Source: CAVQLX01 sp963811605 (lineage in GTDB: Bacteria; Desulfobacterota; Binatia; DP-6). From it: DNA of 64,000 nt. Position numbers and translations under genes: made by a program. Location of the stretch: NCBI GenBank assembly GCA_963811605.1, contig CAWESA010000010.1, positions 806,001-870,000 of the forward strand, written 5' to 3'. The notes beneath the pieces were generated by a model. The model was given only the letters and a program-made list of their open reading frames with translations, had not been told where the DNA came from and searched no databases. Below are positions 16,637 through 25,865 of this stretch, one piece after another; position 1 is the first letter of the stretch; each line of letters starts with the position of its first letter.

Positions 16637-17053
16637 TCACGAGACGATCGCGTCGGCCTCGATCTCGACCAGAGCGGCGGCGTCGACGAGGCGAGACACC
16701 TCGACCATGCTGGTAGCGGGACGAATGGCGCCGAACACTTCCCCGTGCGCCCGCCCCACCTCCTCGAAGGCGGCGATGTCGGTGACGAACATGCGCGTCC
16801 GGACCACGTCCTCGACGCGACCGCCGAGGGCTTCGATCGCGGCCCGCACGACGGCGAGCGCGCGGCGGGCCTGGTCACCCGCCGTCGCCGGGTAGCTGCC
16901 GTCGGCGTTCAGCCCGACGGTGCCGCTCACGGCGATCTGGTCGCCGGCACGCACCGCACGGCAGTAGCCGACCCGTGGCTCCCACGGAGCGCCGGCCGAC
17001 GCGCGCGCTCGCCCGGCGATGTGCTCGACGGTGACGCGGACGGCGTCAGCCAC
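16637..17053 (-). CDS. ridA: RidA family protein (YjgF/YER057c/UK114)
   Basis: A 138-residue protein with the RidA pattern: YCRAVRAGDQIAVSGTVGLN, ARRALAVVRAAIEALGG, VVRTRMFVTDIAAFEEVGRAH and a C-terminal VEIEADAIVS ending. The Arg in RTRMFVTD matches the catalytic Arg of imine deaminases of the wider family. The GTG start at 17053 overlaps the end of hyuB by 8 bases, which implies translational coupling and a joint role, perhaps clearing an enamine/imine made in the hydantoin-type pathway; that role is inferred. Confidence 0.88.
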   Translation of the reverse strand: MADAVRVTVEHIAGRARASAGAPWEPRVGYCRAVRAGDQIAVSGTVGLNADGSYPATAGDQARRALAVVRAAIEALGGRVEDVVRTRMFVTDIAAFEEVGRAHGEVFGAIRPATSMVEVSRLVDAAALVEIEADAIVS

Positions 17054-18866
17054 GCGCGGCCCGCATGGCGGCCCGCAGCGTCGCGGTCGCCCCGGCATCG
17101 ACGGCGAGCGTCAGCTCCCACAGGTCGCCGGTGAGCACCACGCCGTAGTCGCGGCGCGCGCCTTCCACCGACACGTACTCGTCGAGGACGTCGTCGAGCA
17201 CGCGCTCCGCGGGACGATCGAGCGGATCGCCCCAGCCCCCGCCGCCGCCGTAATGGTACTCGTAGCACTCGCCGGCCTCGTGCTGGATGTATCCGGCCTT
17301 GTCCCCGACCTCGTGCGCGTGATCGCCCCCCGCACGCACCATCAGCTTGTTCGGCGATCCCGGGTTGCCACCCGCGATGCCCGGCATCGGATACTTCTTC
17401 CCGACGACGTACGTGTACACCGTGGCCGGCACCAGCACCTGCTTGCGGTAGAGGCTGCCGCAATTGCCGCGGAACTCGCCGGCGCCGCCGCTGTCGGTGT
17501 CGTAGTCGCGCCACAGGTGGCGCACCGGAAAGATCGCTTCGTTGATCTCACCGGTGGCGCGGATCAGGTTGCCGAAGGACACGTTGTGCCCGCCCCACCC
17601 GTCCTGGCCCTTCACCGCGCCGCAGTAGGCGGCGAAGGTGTCCACCGAGTGGTCGATGAAGAGCTTCCCGGTCCGCGGGTTGGTGCCGAAGATGACGGTG
17701 GGCATGCCCATCTTGTAGACCTGCGGGCAGCTCCGCTCCGGCACCACCTGCTGCAGCGCCTTCGCGATCGCCTCCCCGACCTCCGTGCCGGGATGGTGCG
17801 TGCCGGCCGCGACCGACCGGCCGTCCGGCGGATTCAGGCAGCAGCCCTTGGGTACGATCAGGTCGATCGAGTCGAAGAAACCCTCGTTCTTCGGGATGGT
17901 GGGATCCATCATCGCGGCGAGCTGCGCCACCGCGTAGCCGCGGGTGTTGCCGAAGGTGGAGTACGCCTGGATCTCGGGCCGCTCGTCCGAGCCCGTGAAG
18001 TCGAGCGTGAGGTCCGTCCCGCGCACCGTCACCTTGCAGTGCACGTGGATGTCGGTGTTGCCGTGCGGATCCTGGTCGACGTAGGCATCGGATTCGTAGA
18101 CGCCGTCGGGCCACGTCGCGACCTCTTCCTTGAAGCGACGCTTGGCGAACGCGATGATCTCGCGCACGGCGCCACGCACCGACTCGCCGCCGAAGCGCGC
18201 GAGCAGATCGCCGAGCCGGCCGACGCCGAGCTGGGCCGCGCCCACCTGGGCGCGCAGGTCGCCCAGGAACGTCGGGGTGCGGTTGTTGACCGCCATCATG
18301 TACTCGACGTCACGCCGCTTCTCGCCCCGCTCGTAGATCTTCACCGCAGGGAAGCGGACGCCCTCGGCCCAGATGTCGGGCGCGTTCACGTTGTAGCCGC
18401 CCGGCGCACCCCCGCCGGTGTCGGCGTGGTGACACTGGATGGACGCGATCAGCACGCACTCCCCGTCGTGGAAGACGGGCGCGAAGACGTTGTAGTCGGG
18501 AAGATGGCCGCCGCCGTGGTACGGGTCGTTGGCGACCAGGACGTCGCCGGGAAAGAGGCCGTCCTCGCCGAAGAACTCCACCGCGAAGCGCACCGGCAGC
18601 GTCGACGACAGCATGAACTGCGGAATCCCGACCGACAGCGCGGCGAGCTGCCCGCTGCCGTCGAGGATGGTCGCGTTGCGCTCGTTGGACTGGTTGAGGA
18701 TCGGGGTCGTGGCCGTGAGGCTCACGTGCGTCGCCATCTCGTAGCAGATCGTCTCGAAGGCGCCGAGGATGATCTCCGTCGTCACCGGGTCGGACGTCTT
18801 GCCCGCGCGTTTCGACGCCGCCTTGCGGGTGGCTGGACGCGGGGCGCGACGGGCAGGGGTCGCCAT
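17046..18866 (-). CDS. hyuB: Hydantoinase B subunit (HyuB family)
   Basis: A 606-residue protein. DPVTTEIILGAFETICYEMA opens the HyuB domain. FPGDVLVANDPYHGGGHLPD, GVRFPAVKIYERG, ERPEIQAYSTFGNTRGYAV and HYGGGGGWGDPLDRPAERV are all family blocks, including the metal-site His and Asp of the GGxHLPD segment. An N-terminal Ala/Arg-rich extension of about 25 residues is extra. HyuB works with an ATP-using HyuA subunit; the only HyuA visible is at 7713-9788. The stop overlaps ridA by 8 bases. The upstream 171 bases face the response regulator gene divergently. Confidence 0.92.
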   Translation of the reverse strand: MATPARRAPRPATRKAASKRAGKTSDPVTTEIILGAFETICYEMATHVSLTATTPILNQSNERNATILDGSGQLAALSVGIPQFMLSSTLPVRFAVEFFGEDGLFPGDVLVANDPYHGGGHLPDYNVFAPVFHDGECVLIASIQCHHADTGGGAPGGYNVNAPDIWAEGVRFPAVKIYERGEKRRDVEYMMAVNNRTPTFLGDLRAQVGAAQLGVGRLGDLLARFGGESVRGAVREIIAFAKRRFKEEVATWPDGVYESDAYVDQDPHGNTDIHVHCKVTVRGTDLTLDFTGSDERPEIQAYSTFGNTRGYAVAQLAAMMDPTIPKNEGFFDSIDLIVPKGCCLNPPDGRSVAAGTHHPGTEVGEAIAKALQQVVPERSCPQVYKMGMPTVIFGTNPRTGKLFIDHSVDTFAAYCGAVKGQDGWGGHNVSFGNLIRATGEINEAIFPVRHLWRDYDTDSGGAGEFRGNCGSLYRKQVLVPATVYTYVVGKKYPMPGIAGGNPGSPNKLMVRAGGDHAHEVGDKAGYIQHEAGECYEYHYGGGGGWGDPLDRPAERVLDDVLDEYVSVEGARRDYGVVLTGDLWELTLAVDAGATATLRAAMRAARG

Positions 18867-19037
18867 GAGCCCGGACGTACACCGAGGGTCGGGAGGGGAC
18901 AAGTGGTGGCGGAGCCCGTGTGATCCATCTCGCATCGGCTCGGCTTGCCGGCATCCCCTGCTTCGGCTATGCCGCCCGACGCCAGCGCCCGGCGATGCGG
19001 AAGACGGCGCGCGCCCGTCGGTGGGATTGCCATCGGG

Positions 19038-20051
19038 ATGAAGATCCTGGTCTGCGACGACCATGCGCTGTTTCGCGCCGGCCTCGGCCTGGTCCTGCGC
19101 GAGCTCGAGGACAGGACGGAGCTGCTCGACGCCTCGAGCGCCGACGAGACGTTCGGGCTGGCGGACGCGCATCCCGATCTCGACCTCGTGCTCATGGACC
19201 TGAACATGCCCGGCATGGACGGGATGGCGGCTCTCGACGTGCTCCGCGCGCGCTTCCCCACCCTGCCGGTCGTCATCATCTCCGGCTCCGAGCACGAGGC
19301 GGACGTCCGGGCCGCCATCGCGCGGGGCGCGGCCGGCTTCATCCCCAAGTCGTCCAGCGCGCCGGTGCTGCTCGCGGCGCTGCGCCTCATCCTGTCAGGC
19401 GGCGTGTACATCCCCCCGCTGGTTCTCGCGGCCACGACGCCCGCGTCACCCGCGCCGCCGGACCGCCGGCGCGAGCGCGCCGCCGGCCTCACGCCACGCC
19501 AGCTCGAGGTGCTGGCGCTGATGGCGGCGGGGCGGACCAACCGCGAGATCTGCGACACGCTCGGCATCGCCGAGGGCACGGTGAAGGCGCACGTCGCGAC
19601 CATCCTCGAGACCCTCGAGGTCGCCAACCGGACGGAAGCCGGCGCCGTCATGCGGCGGCTCGGACTCGACACGGGCGGCCGCCCACGGCCCGAGCCGGCG
19701 CCGGCCGAACCCTCGGAGGCGGTGTTGCGGCGAGAAGGCGACTACTGGGCCATCGAGTACGCTGGCACCGTCTCGTACCTGCGCGACAGCAAGGGACTGC
19801 ACTACCTCGCCGCGCTCCTGCGCCAGCCGGGCGCGGAGCTGCGGGCCGGCGATCTGACCGGGGAGCACGGCGACGCGCCGGCCGCCGTCGACCGGGCAGG
19901 CCAGAACGTCGCCCGTGCCGTCCGCATCGTGCTCGATCGTCTCGCCGAGAGCAGTCCCGGCCTCGCGAGCCATCTGCAGCGCGCGATCAGGACCGGTGCC
20001 GTCTGCGCCTACGTGCCCGACTCGCGCTCGCCGGTCCGGTGGCATCTCTGA
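19038..20051 (+). CDS. NarL/LuxR-type response regulator with extra C-terminal domain
   Basis: A 337-residue protein. Residues 1-120 form a receiver domain: DDHALFR, the phospho-acceptor Asp54 in LVLMDLNMPGMDG, and GAAGFIPKSS with the conserved Lys. A LuxR-type helix-turn-helix follows at about 150-215 (GLTPRQLEVLALMAAGRTNRE, then GTVKAHVATILETL). Residues 225-337 are an additional domain (GDYWAIEYAGTVSYLRDSKG to RTGAVCAYVPD) that I recall at the C-terminus of some actinobacterial and myxobacterial LuxR/ATPase regulators and that has no agreed function. No kinase is adjacent; the nearest is the hybrid kinase at 21697. A bidirectional hairpin ends the transcript. Confidence 0.9.
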   Translation: MKILVCDDHALFRAGLGLVLRELEDRTELLDASSADETFGLADAHPDLDLVLMDLNMPGMDGMAALDVLRARFPTLPVVIISGSEHEADVRAAIARGAAGFIPKSSSAPVLLAALRLILSGGVYIPPLVLAATTPASPAPPDRRRERAAGLTPRQLEVLALMAAGRTNREICDTLGIAEGTVKAHVATILETLEVANRTEAGAVMRRLGLDTGGRPRPEPAPAEPSEAVLRREGDYWAIEYAGTVSYLRDSKGLHYLAALLRQPGAELRAGDLTGEHGDAPAAVDRAGQNVARAVRIVLDRLAESSPGLASHLQRAIRTGAVCAYVPDSRSPVRWHL

Positions 20052-20058
20052 AACGCGA

Positions 20059-20091
20059 CCGCGCCGCCGGGCATGATGCCCGGCGGCGCGG
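20059..20091. terminator. Bidirectional hairpin between convergent genes
   Basis: A perfect 15-bp inverted repeat (CCGCGCCGCCGGGCA and its complement, loop TGA) lies 8 bases after the response regulator stop and 30 bases after the stop of the converging gene at 20121. There is no T-tract, so it may act as a transcript-end stabiliser rather than a classical terminator. Confidence 0.65.
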
Positions 20092-20120
20092 CTGCGCTGC
20101 ATGTTCAGGCGGTCAGGAGG

Positions 20121-21500
20121 TCACTGGCACTGGTCGAGCCAGGGCTTGGCCTTGCACAGCGGCGAGATCGGATCGCTGTCGGTCACACGCTTCAGCGTCA
20201 CCGGCTGGACGCCCTGCCTGGTGATGCCGTCGGCGTCCGTGACCGTCGCGACCACGCTGCGCTGCGCCTGCGAGCCGACCGCGAGGTTCGGCAGGCTCCA
20301 GACGATGGTCGGATGCGTCGTCCCCGAGACCGGGGTCGCGTTCAGCGACGTCCACGAGACGGTGAAGGGCGGACGCATGTCGCGGGGATATGCCTTGAAC
20401 GTCGCGCTGAACAGCTCGCCGGGCTCTGCCAGGATCGAGAACGGTCCCTGCACGTCGACCCAGGCCTGGCGGTCCTTGATCTCCCACGTGCCGCCGAAGC
20501 TGAGCCCGGTGCTCGGATAGGAGTTGACGCGCGTGTAGGTGAACACGGCCTTCAGCGGCGTGCCCGGGATGAGCACCGTGCGCGGCAGCCGGTTGGCGAT
20601 CTGGCAGCCCGGGCCCTTTCCCAGCACGTCGCCGAGCGATCCCCCCGCTCCACCGGTGAGGCTGGCCAGGATGGTGTCGATCGTCGTCTCGGTCGGATTC
20701 ACCTCGGCGTAGGTCTCGCAGTTGAGCTGCCCGTACTGCGTGGTGGTCAGGAAGTCGTAGATGTGGATCGCGATGTCGGTGTTCTGGATGCCGTCGTACC
20801 AGCCGCTGATCCTGAGATCGACGATGCGCCGATTGTAGTAGTCGGCGTTCTGGTAGAAGACGCCGAAGCCGGTGAGATGGACGTCGCCGCCCGGGTCGGC
20901 GTTGCCGTCGTCGTCGAGGCGGCGAGGCTGATCGTTCCAGCGGATCTGCACCAGGCGCGTGATCCCGACCGGCTTGAAGTTGAATGCGAAGCTCTCGCCT
21001 GACGCCAGGAGGTTGACCTGGCCGAGCGCCACGTTCCGTGCCGTCGCCGTGTCGGTGCCGCCGTAGCTGCCGACCGGACGGAGCCAGCCGCCGACCGTCG
21101 ACTTGCCGTTGACGCACGTGTGGCGGACGTCGGGGTTGGGCGGCGGATCGTCGTGGTGGCTGTCGAGCTCCAGCATGGCGCCCACGAGCGCGTCGCGCAC
21201 GTTGGTGGCGAGGAACGCGCCCGTGGCGCTCCCGAGACACGTCGAGAACTGCAGCGACATGTCGGGCGGCGACACGTACTGCGGCGGCTTGACCGGCCCG
21301 GTGGGGTCGTGCGGTCCGCACGGACCGTCCGGGCACAGCTGCAGCGGGTCGCCTCGAGCCGGGCCCGGGTCCGCGAGCGCCATCGTCTTCTCGGCCGGGA
21401 TCGTGTCGGCGAGCAGCACGCGCTGCGCCCGGGCCGCGCCGGCCAGCAGCAGGGTCGCCGCGAGGGCGGTCAGGCAACCTTTGATGAGCGATGTCGACAT
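20121..21500 (-). CDS. Exported protein of unknown function with Ig-like C-terminal part
   Basis: A 459-residue protein with a signal peptide (TALAATLLLAGAARAQ). The middle is beta-rich with several Asp-rich loops (LDDDGNADPGGD) and paired cysteines. The last 120 residues look like an Ig/PKD-type sandwich (PFTVSWTSLNATPVSG, QRSVVATVTDADGITRQG). No enzyme motif is recognised. A strong ribosome site, GAAGGAG, lies 6 bases before the ATG. It converges on the response regulator gene at a shared hairpin. Confidence 0.75.
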   Translation of the reverse strand: MSTSLIKGCLTALAATLLLAGAARAQRVLLADTIPAEKTMALADPGPARGDPLQLCPDGPCGPHDPTGPVKPPQYVSPPDMSLQFSTCLGSATGAFLATNVRDALVGAMLELDSHHDDPPPNPDVRHTCVNGKSTVGGWLRPVGSYGGTDTATARNVALGQVNLLASGESFAFNFKPVGITRLVQIRWNDQPRRLDDDGNADPGGDVHLTGFGVFYQNADYYNRRIVDLRISGWYDGIQNTDIAIHIYDFLTTTQYGQLNCETYAEVNPTETTIDTILASLTGGAGGSLGDVLGKGPGCQIANRLPRTVLIPGTPLKAVFTYTRVNSYPSTGLSFGGTWEIKDRQAWVDVQGPFSILAEPGELFSATFKAYPRDMRPPFTVSWTSLNATPVSGTTHPTIVWSLPNLAVGSQAQRSVVATVTDADGITRQGVQPVTLKRVTDSDPISPLCKAKPWLDQCQ

Positions 21501-21696
21501 CTCGTCTCCTTCTCGCCGCGCCGGTGTCGCCGCGGCAGGTGTGGTCGTCGCTGCCCGGGCGTGAGCCGCCGGCGCACGGTGGTGTCGCCCGGGTGCGGGG
21601 GCGGACGTCGGTACTCATCCGATCGGCCTAGTCCGGCGTAGCGTTCTCGGAGGTCGACTGGCGACGAGGGACCCGGCGCAGGTATCAGGACGATCG

Positions 21697-24561
21697 GTGC
21701 GGCGCCTCGCGACGCTCGACAGGGTGCTCCTCGTCACCCTGGTCCCGCTCTGGACCGCGGTCTTCGCCCTCCACGTGCGCCAGATCGTCCTCACGGGGCT
21801 GGCGGAGCCGCCGGTGTACGCATGGGAGTCGCGCGCCCCGGACGGGTATCCGACCGTCGGCGCCTACCGCCCGCAGCTCCACGGCATGAACACCGGCCTG
21901 GAGATCGGCGATCGTCTCATCCGGGTCGGCCAGGCCGATCTGCGAGGCGCGGGCTACCTGCGGTTCTACGCCGCGACGCTCGCCGAGACGGACGCCGCGC
22001 TGCGCGTTCCCCTCGTCTTCGAGCGCCACGGCGAGCAGCGCACGCTGATGCTCGACATGCGCAGGCCGGCGATCGCCTGGTACTGGATTCCCGCGCTCCT
22101 CGGGACGGCCATCACCGCCATCCTGGTCCTGCTGCGCGCACCCGACGTGCAGCAGGCGCGGCTCTTCTTCGCCGCGACGATGACCTTCGTCACCTTCTGC
22201 ACGCCGTTCCACGGCCAGAACTATCTCCAGTCGTACGTCTCGCGCGGCGTCTTCTGGTACGGCCTCGGCGGGGCCGGCTTCGGGCTGGTGTGGCTGTGGG
22301 TCACCTGCTTCCCCGGCGAGCTCCCGCGCGAGGAGCGCATCTCGCCGTACTGGGCGCTGCTCGCGACCGCCGTCTGGTACGTCTCACGCGTCAACTACGT
22401 GTCGCCCGGGTTCCCGGCCGCCGTCGTCCCCGCGCTCAAGGGGACGTGCGACGCCTTCCTGATGGGCGGGGCGCTGGCGATCGCGACCCGGAACTACCGG
22501 CGCGCCGATCCGATCGGACGGCGGCGTGTGAAGTGGCTCCTCTATGGCGCGTACATCGCCGTCGTGCCGCTCATCGTCGCGCGCACCCTCACGTTCCTCG
22601 ATCCCGACGCCTGGTGGTACGAGTGGTTCTACGTCGCGACGATCATCGGCATGGCAGGGTTTCCGCTCGGCACCCTCGTCGCGGTCGTGCGCTACAATCT
22701 CTTCGACATCGATCGCCTGATCAGCGCGACGGCGGCCTACACGCTCGTGCTCATCGTCCTCCTCGGCATCATCCTCGCGCTCGTGCCTCCGCTCGCGCGC
22801 GCGGCGTCCGCGAGCCTCGACATGAACGCCACGTCGGCGCAGGTCCTGAGCGCGCTCGCCCTCGCGTCGCTGATCGTCCCGTTGGGTGGCCGGCTCCGCT
22901 CGGTCATCGAACGCGTCTTCTTCGCCGAGCGCCATGCGTTCGAGCGCGGCATGCACCAGCTGCTCGGCGACCTGTCGGCCTGCGACGAGCCGGAGCAGGT
23001 CGGTGCGCTGGTGGCGGAGCGCATCGCGACCCTGCTCCGACCCGATCACCTGGTCCTGTACACCCGCACCGCCGACGGCTTCGCCCCCGTCCTCGTCCGG
23101 GGAACCGAGACCGCGCCGGCGATCGAGGCAGCCGGCCCGCTGGCGGCGCGGCTGGAGCGAGATCCCGTCCCGGTCACCGTGCTGGAGCCGACGGCAGCGC
23201 CACCAGGAGGCGATGCAGCCGGAGCGCCGCCATCCGGCGCGGAGGTCGTCGCCAGGCTGCACCGCGATCGGGACCTGACCGCGTTCCTCCGCCTCGGGCC
23301 GAAGCGGTCGGGCGACATCTACACCTCCACCGACCTCACGCTGCTCGCCGCGGTGGCGGAGAAGGCATCGAGCGAGCTGCTGCGCTTTCGCGATGCGGAG
23401 ATCATCCAGCGCGGGGAGGCGCGGGTGGAGGCCCTGCGCGCAGAGAAGGACGAGGCCCATCGCTCGAACGTCGCCAAGTCGCGCTTCCTGGCCGCGGCCA
23501 GCCACGACCTGCGGCAGCCGCTGCACGCGATCGGCCTGTTCGCGGGCGCGCTCGGCGAACGCGTGCACGACGACGAGACCCGCGATCTGGTGACGAAGAT
23601 CAGGCGCTCGACCAGCGCCCTCGAGGAGATGTTCGAGGGACTGCTCGACATCTCCCGGCTCGACGTCGGCGCCATGGAGGTCAGCCTGACCGACGTGCGC
23701 CTGCAGCCGCTGCTCGAGCGGGTCGCGGACGACTTCCAGGCGCCGGCCGCGGCGAAGGGGCTCTCGCTGCGTGTCGTGCCGACGCGACTCGTCGTCCGGA
23801 GCGATCCCGCGCAGGTCTGGCGCATCGTGCAGAACTTCGTCTCCAACGCGATCCGGTACACCGATCGGGGCGGTGTCCTCGTCGGCTGCCGCCGCCGCGG
23901 CGATGCGGTGCGGCTCGACGTCGTCGACACGGGCCGCGGCATCCCATCCGAGCGGCGGCGGGAGATCTTCGAGGAGTTCCGCCGCTACGAGGACGATCCG
24001 GCGCGCGCGAGCGAGGGCCTGGGGCTGGGGCTCTCGATCGTCGAGCGGCTCGCGCGGCTGCTGGGGCACCGCATCGGCGTCACGTCGACCCCCGGCCGCG
24101 GCTCCATCTTCAGCGTGACGCTGCCACGAGCGCGCTCCGCGATGCTCGCGGACACCTCCGGGCTCGCTCCCGGAGCCGATCTGGGCGGCACCTGCGTGGT
24201 CGTGGTGGACGACGACGTCGCAATCCTGGACGCGACCCGGCGCCAGCTCGAGCAATGGGGCTGCCGCGTGCTGACCGCATCATCGATGGCGCAAGCCTGT
24301 GACGCGCAGCGCCTCTCGGCAGCACCGCCGCAGGTGATCGTCGCCGACTACCAGCTGGGCGACGACGCGACCGGCATCGACGTCATCGCCTCCATCCGCG
24401 CGACCCTCGGCAGGCCCGTGCCCGCGCTGCTGGTGACCGGGACCGCGTCACCCGCCGTTCTCGGTGCGCTCCGGTCGAGCGGTCTGCCCGTGCTCCGGAA
24501 GCCGATCGCGCCCGCCAAGCTCCGCGCCGCGCTCACCCAGCTCGTCCGCCGGCCATCGTGA
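21697..24561 (+). CDS. Membrane hybrid sensor histidine kinase with C-terminal receiver
   Basis: A 954-residue protein. A first membrane helix is followed by a PDZ-like periplasmic segment (GLEIGDRLIRVGQADLRG, about residues 65-110). A run of about seven further membrane helices comes next (about 125-400), then a GAF-like domain (about 410-560), a coiled linker and the kinase core. The HisKA phospho-site is His603 in AAASHDLRQP. The ATPase domain has NAIRYTD, DTGRGIP and GLGLGLSIVERLARLLG. A receiver domain at 830-954 carries Asp884 in VIVADYQLG. The overall plan matches the kinase at 60847, except that the latter lacks the fused receiver. It may phosphorylate the solitary LuxR regulator at 19038; that is a guess from proximity. 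The 196 bases upstream contain no gene. Confidence 0.93.
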   Translation: MRRLATLDRVLLVTLVPLWTAVFALHVRQIVLTGLAEPPVYAWESRAPDGYPTVGAYRPQLHGMNTGLEIGDRLIRVGQADLRGAGYLRFYAATLAETDAALRVPLVFERHGEQRTLMLDMRRPAIAWYWIPALLGTAITAILVLLRAPDVQQARLFFAATMTFVTFCTPFHGQNYLQSYVSRGVFWYGLGGAGFGLVWLWVTCFPGELPREERISPYWALLATAVWYVSRVNYVSPGFPAAVVPALKGTCDAFLMGGALAIATRNYRRADPIGRRRVKWLLYGAYIAVVPLIVARTLTFLDPDAWWYEWFYVATIIGMAGFPLGTLVAVVRYNLFDIDRLISATAAYTLVLIVLLGIILALVPPLARAASASLDMNATSAQVLSALALASLIVPLGGRLRSVIERVFFAERHAFERGMHQLLGDLSACDEPEQVGALVAERIATLLRPDHLVLYTRTADGFAPVLVRGTETAPAIEAAGPLAARLERDPVPVTVLEPTAAPPGGDAAGAPPSGAEVVARLHRDRDLTAFLRLGPKRSGDIYTSTDLTLLAAVAEKASSELLRFRDAEIIQRGEARVEALRAEKDEAHRSNVAKSRFLAAASHDLRQPLHAIGLFAGALGERVHDDETRDLVTKIRRSTSALEEMFEGLLDISRLDVGAMEVSLTDVRLQPLLERVADDFQAPAAAKGLSLRVVPTRLVVRSDPAQVWRIVQNFVSNAIRYTDRGGVLVGCRRRGDAVRLDVVDTGRGIPSERRREIFEEFRRYEDDPARASEGLGLGLSIVERLARLLGHRIGVTSTPGRGSIFSVTLPRARSAMLADTSGLAPGADLGGTCVVVVDDDVAILDATRRQLEQWGCRVLTASSMAQACDAQRLSAAPPQVIVADYQLGDDATGIDVIASIRATLGRPVPALLVTGTASPAVLGALRSSGLPVLRKPIAPAKLRAALTQLVRRPS

Positions 24562-24619
24562 CCCGCGCGCCGCTTGCGCGGGGCCATGCACGGCGGCTAT
24601 CTGCCGCTCGGAGCATGCA

Positions 24620-25776
24620 ATGGGCGGTTCTAGACTGCACGCCATCCTGATTTCGCTGGTCATCATCGGCAGCACGTCCCACGCGTCCGCCCACTCGCTC
24701 AAGAACCTCTTCGACCAGGTGCTGCAGTTCGAGGGACAGCTCGACCGATCACCGCGCTTCCGGAGGGGCCTCGAGAGCGTCATCGCCAGCTTCCAGCTGA
24801 ACGCCGTCCGCACCGCCGACTTCGTGGCGACGGCCACCACGCCGGGGTTCGCGTACAGGTACGACCCGGAAACCGGCGTCTTCAAGCGCACGGAGACCGC
24901 CCGCGGTCCGGTCTACGTCGAGCCCGCCGACACGGTGGGGCGAAACCAGTTCGACGTGAGCTTCGCCTACCAGTATGCGAACTTCACTGAGCTCGACGGC
25001 GAATCGCTGGAGGACGCGTTCGACAGCGAGCTCACCGCCGTCCGCGGAACCGACAAGCTCGACATCCGGACGCGGAAGTTCAGCTTCTATTCGCAGGTGT
25101 TTGCCCTCTCGGGCACCTACGGCCTGACGGATCGCTGGGACGTCAACGTGCTGATCCCGGTGTTCCTGACGACGCTGAAGCTCAACGGCACCAGTGCCCT
25201 GCTGGTGCCCGGGGCGGGCACGCTTCCTGAACACGTTCGTCGAGAACGACACCAAGCTGGGCGTCGGCGATCTGCTGCTCCGTACCAAATATCGTCTCGC
25301 GGATCACTTCGGGACTCCAGATGGCGACCGCCTTCACGCTGCGCGTCCCGACCGGGAACGTCGACAACTTCCAGGGTCTGGGGGACGTGACGTTGACACC
25401 GCTCTTCATCGCTCAACGCCCGTTCGGGCCGCACGTCGCGCAGGCGAACCTGGGGATCGAGTTCAATGCAGGCCACGTGAGCCAGAGCCGTATACGGTAT
25501 GCAATTGGCGCGACCTTTCGCCTGCTGGGCCGGCTCAGCTTCCTCGCCCACATCATCGGGAGCTCCGGCTTCACCGACGACCACTTCACCGAGGGTGACG
25601 TCACTGGCGTGGTGGCGAGGACGGACATCGTCGACGCCTCCACGGGATTCGAGGTGTCGATCACCCGGACGATCGTGGCCTACGTCGGGGTGCTGGTTCC
25701 CTTAACCCAGGACGGACTGCGGGCCGACGTCGTACCCACTGGCTGGGTAGGGGTTACGATTCTAAAGATCCGTTGA
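24620..25776 (+). pseudogene. Outer-membrane beta-barrel gene broken by two frameshifts
   Basis: The ATG at 24620, with GGAG 7 bases before it, starts a signal peptide (LHAILISLVIIGSTSHASA) and then amphipathic strands (FDVSFAYQYANFTEL, YGLTDRWDVNVLIPV). Near 25220 the sense passes to another frame (RFLNTFVENDTKLGVGDL), and near 25320 to the third (ATAFTLRVPTGNVDNFQG), which runs to a normal barrel ending (GWVGVTILKIR). All three pieces join into one transporter-like barrel of about 385 residues, similar in feel to aromatic-degradation outer-membrane proteins. Either two single-base errors or real decay explains it. It marks the start of a frameshift-rich stretch reaching 28.6 kb. Confidence 0.7.
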
Positions 25777-25865
25777 CTTTCCTACGATTACGTCGTGTAG
25801 CTCGCACTAGGTGACTCGTGACCTAGCAGAGGGCGACTCTTCTTCAAGCCCCGTCAACCGGTCCG

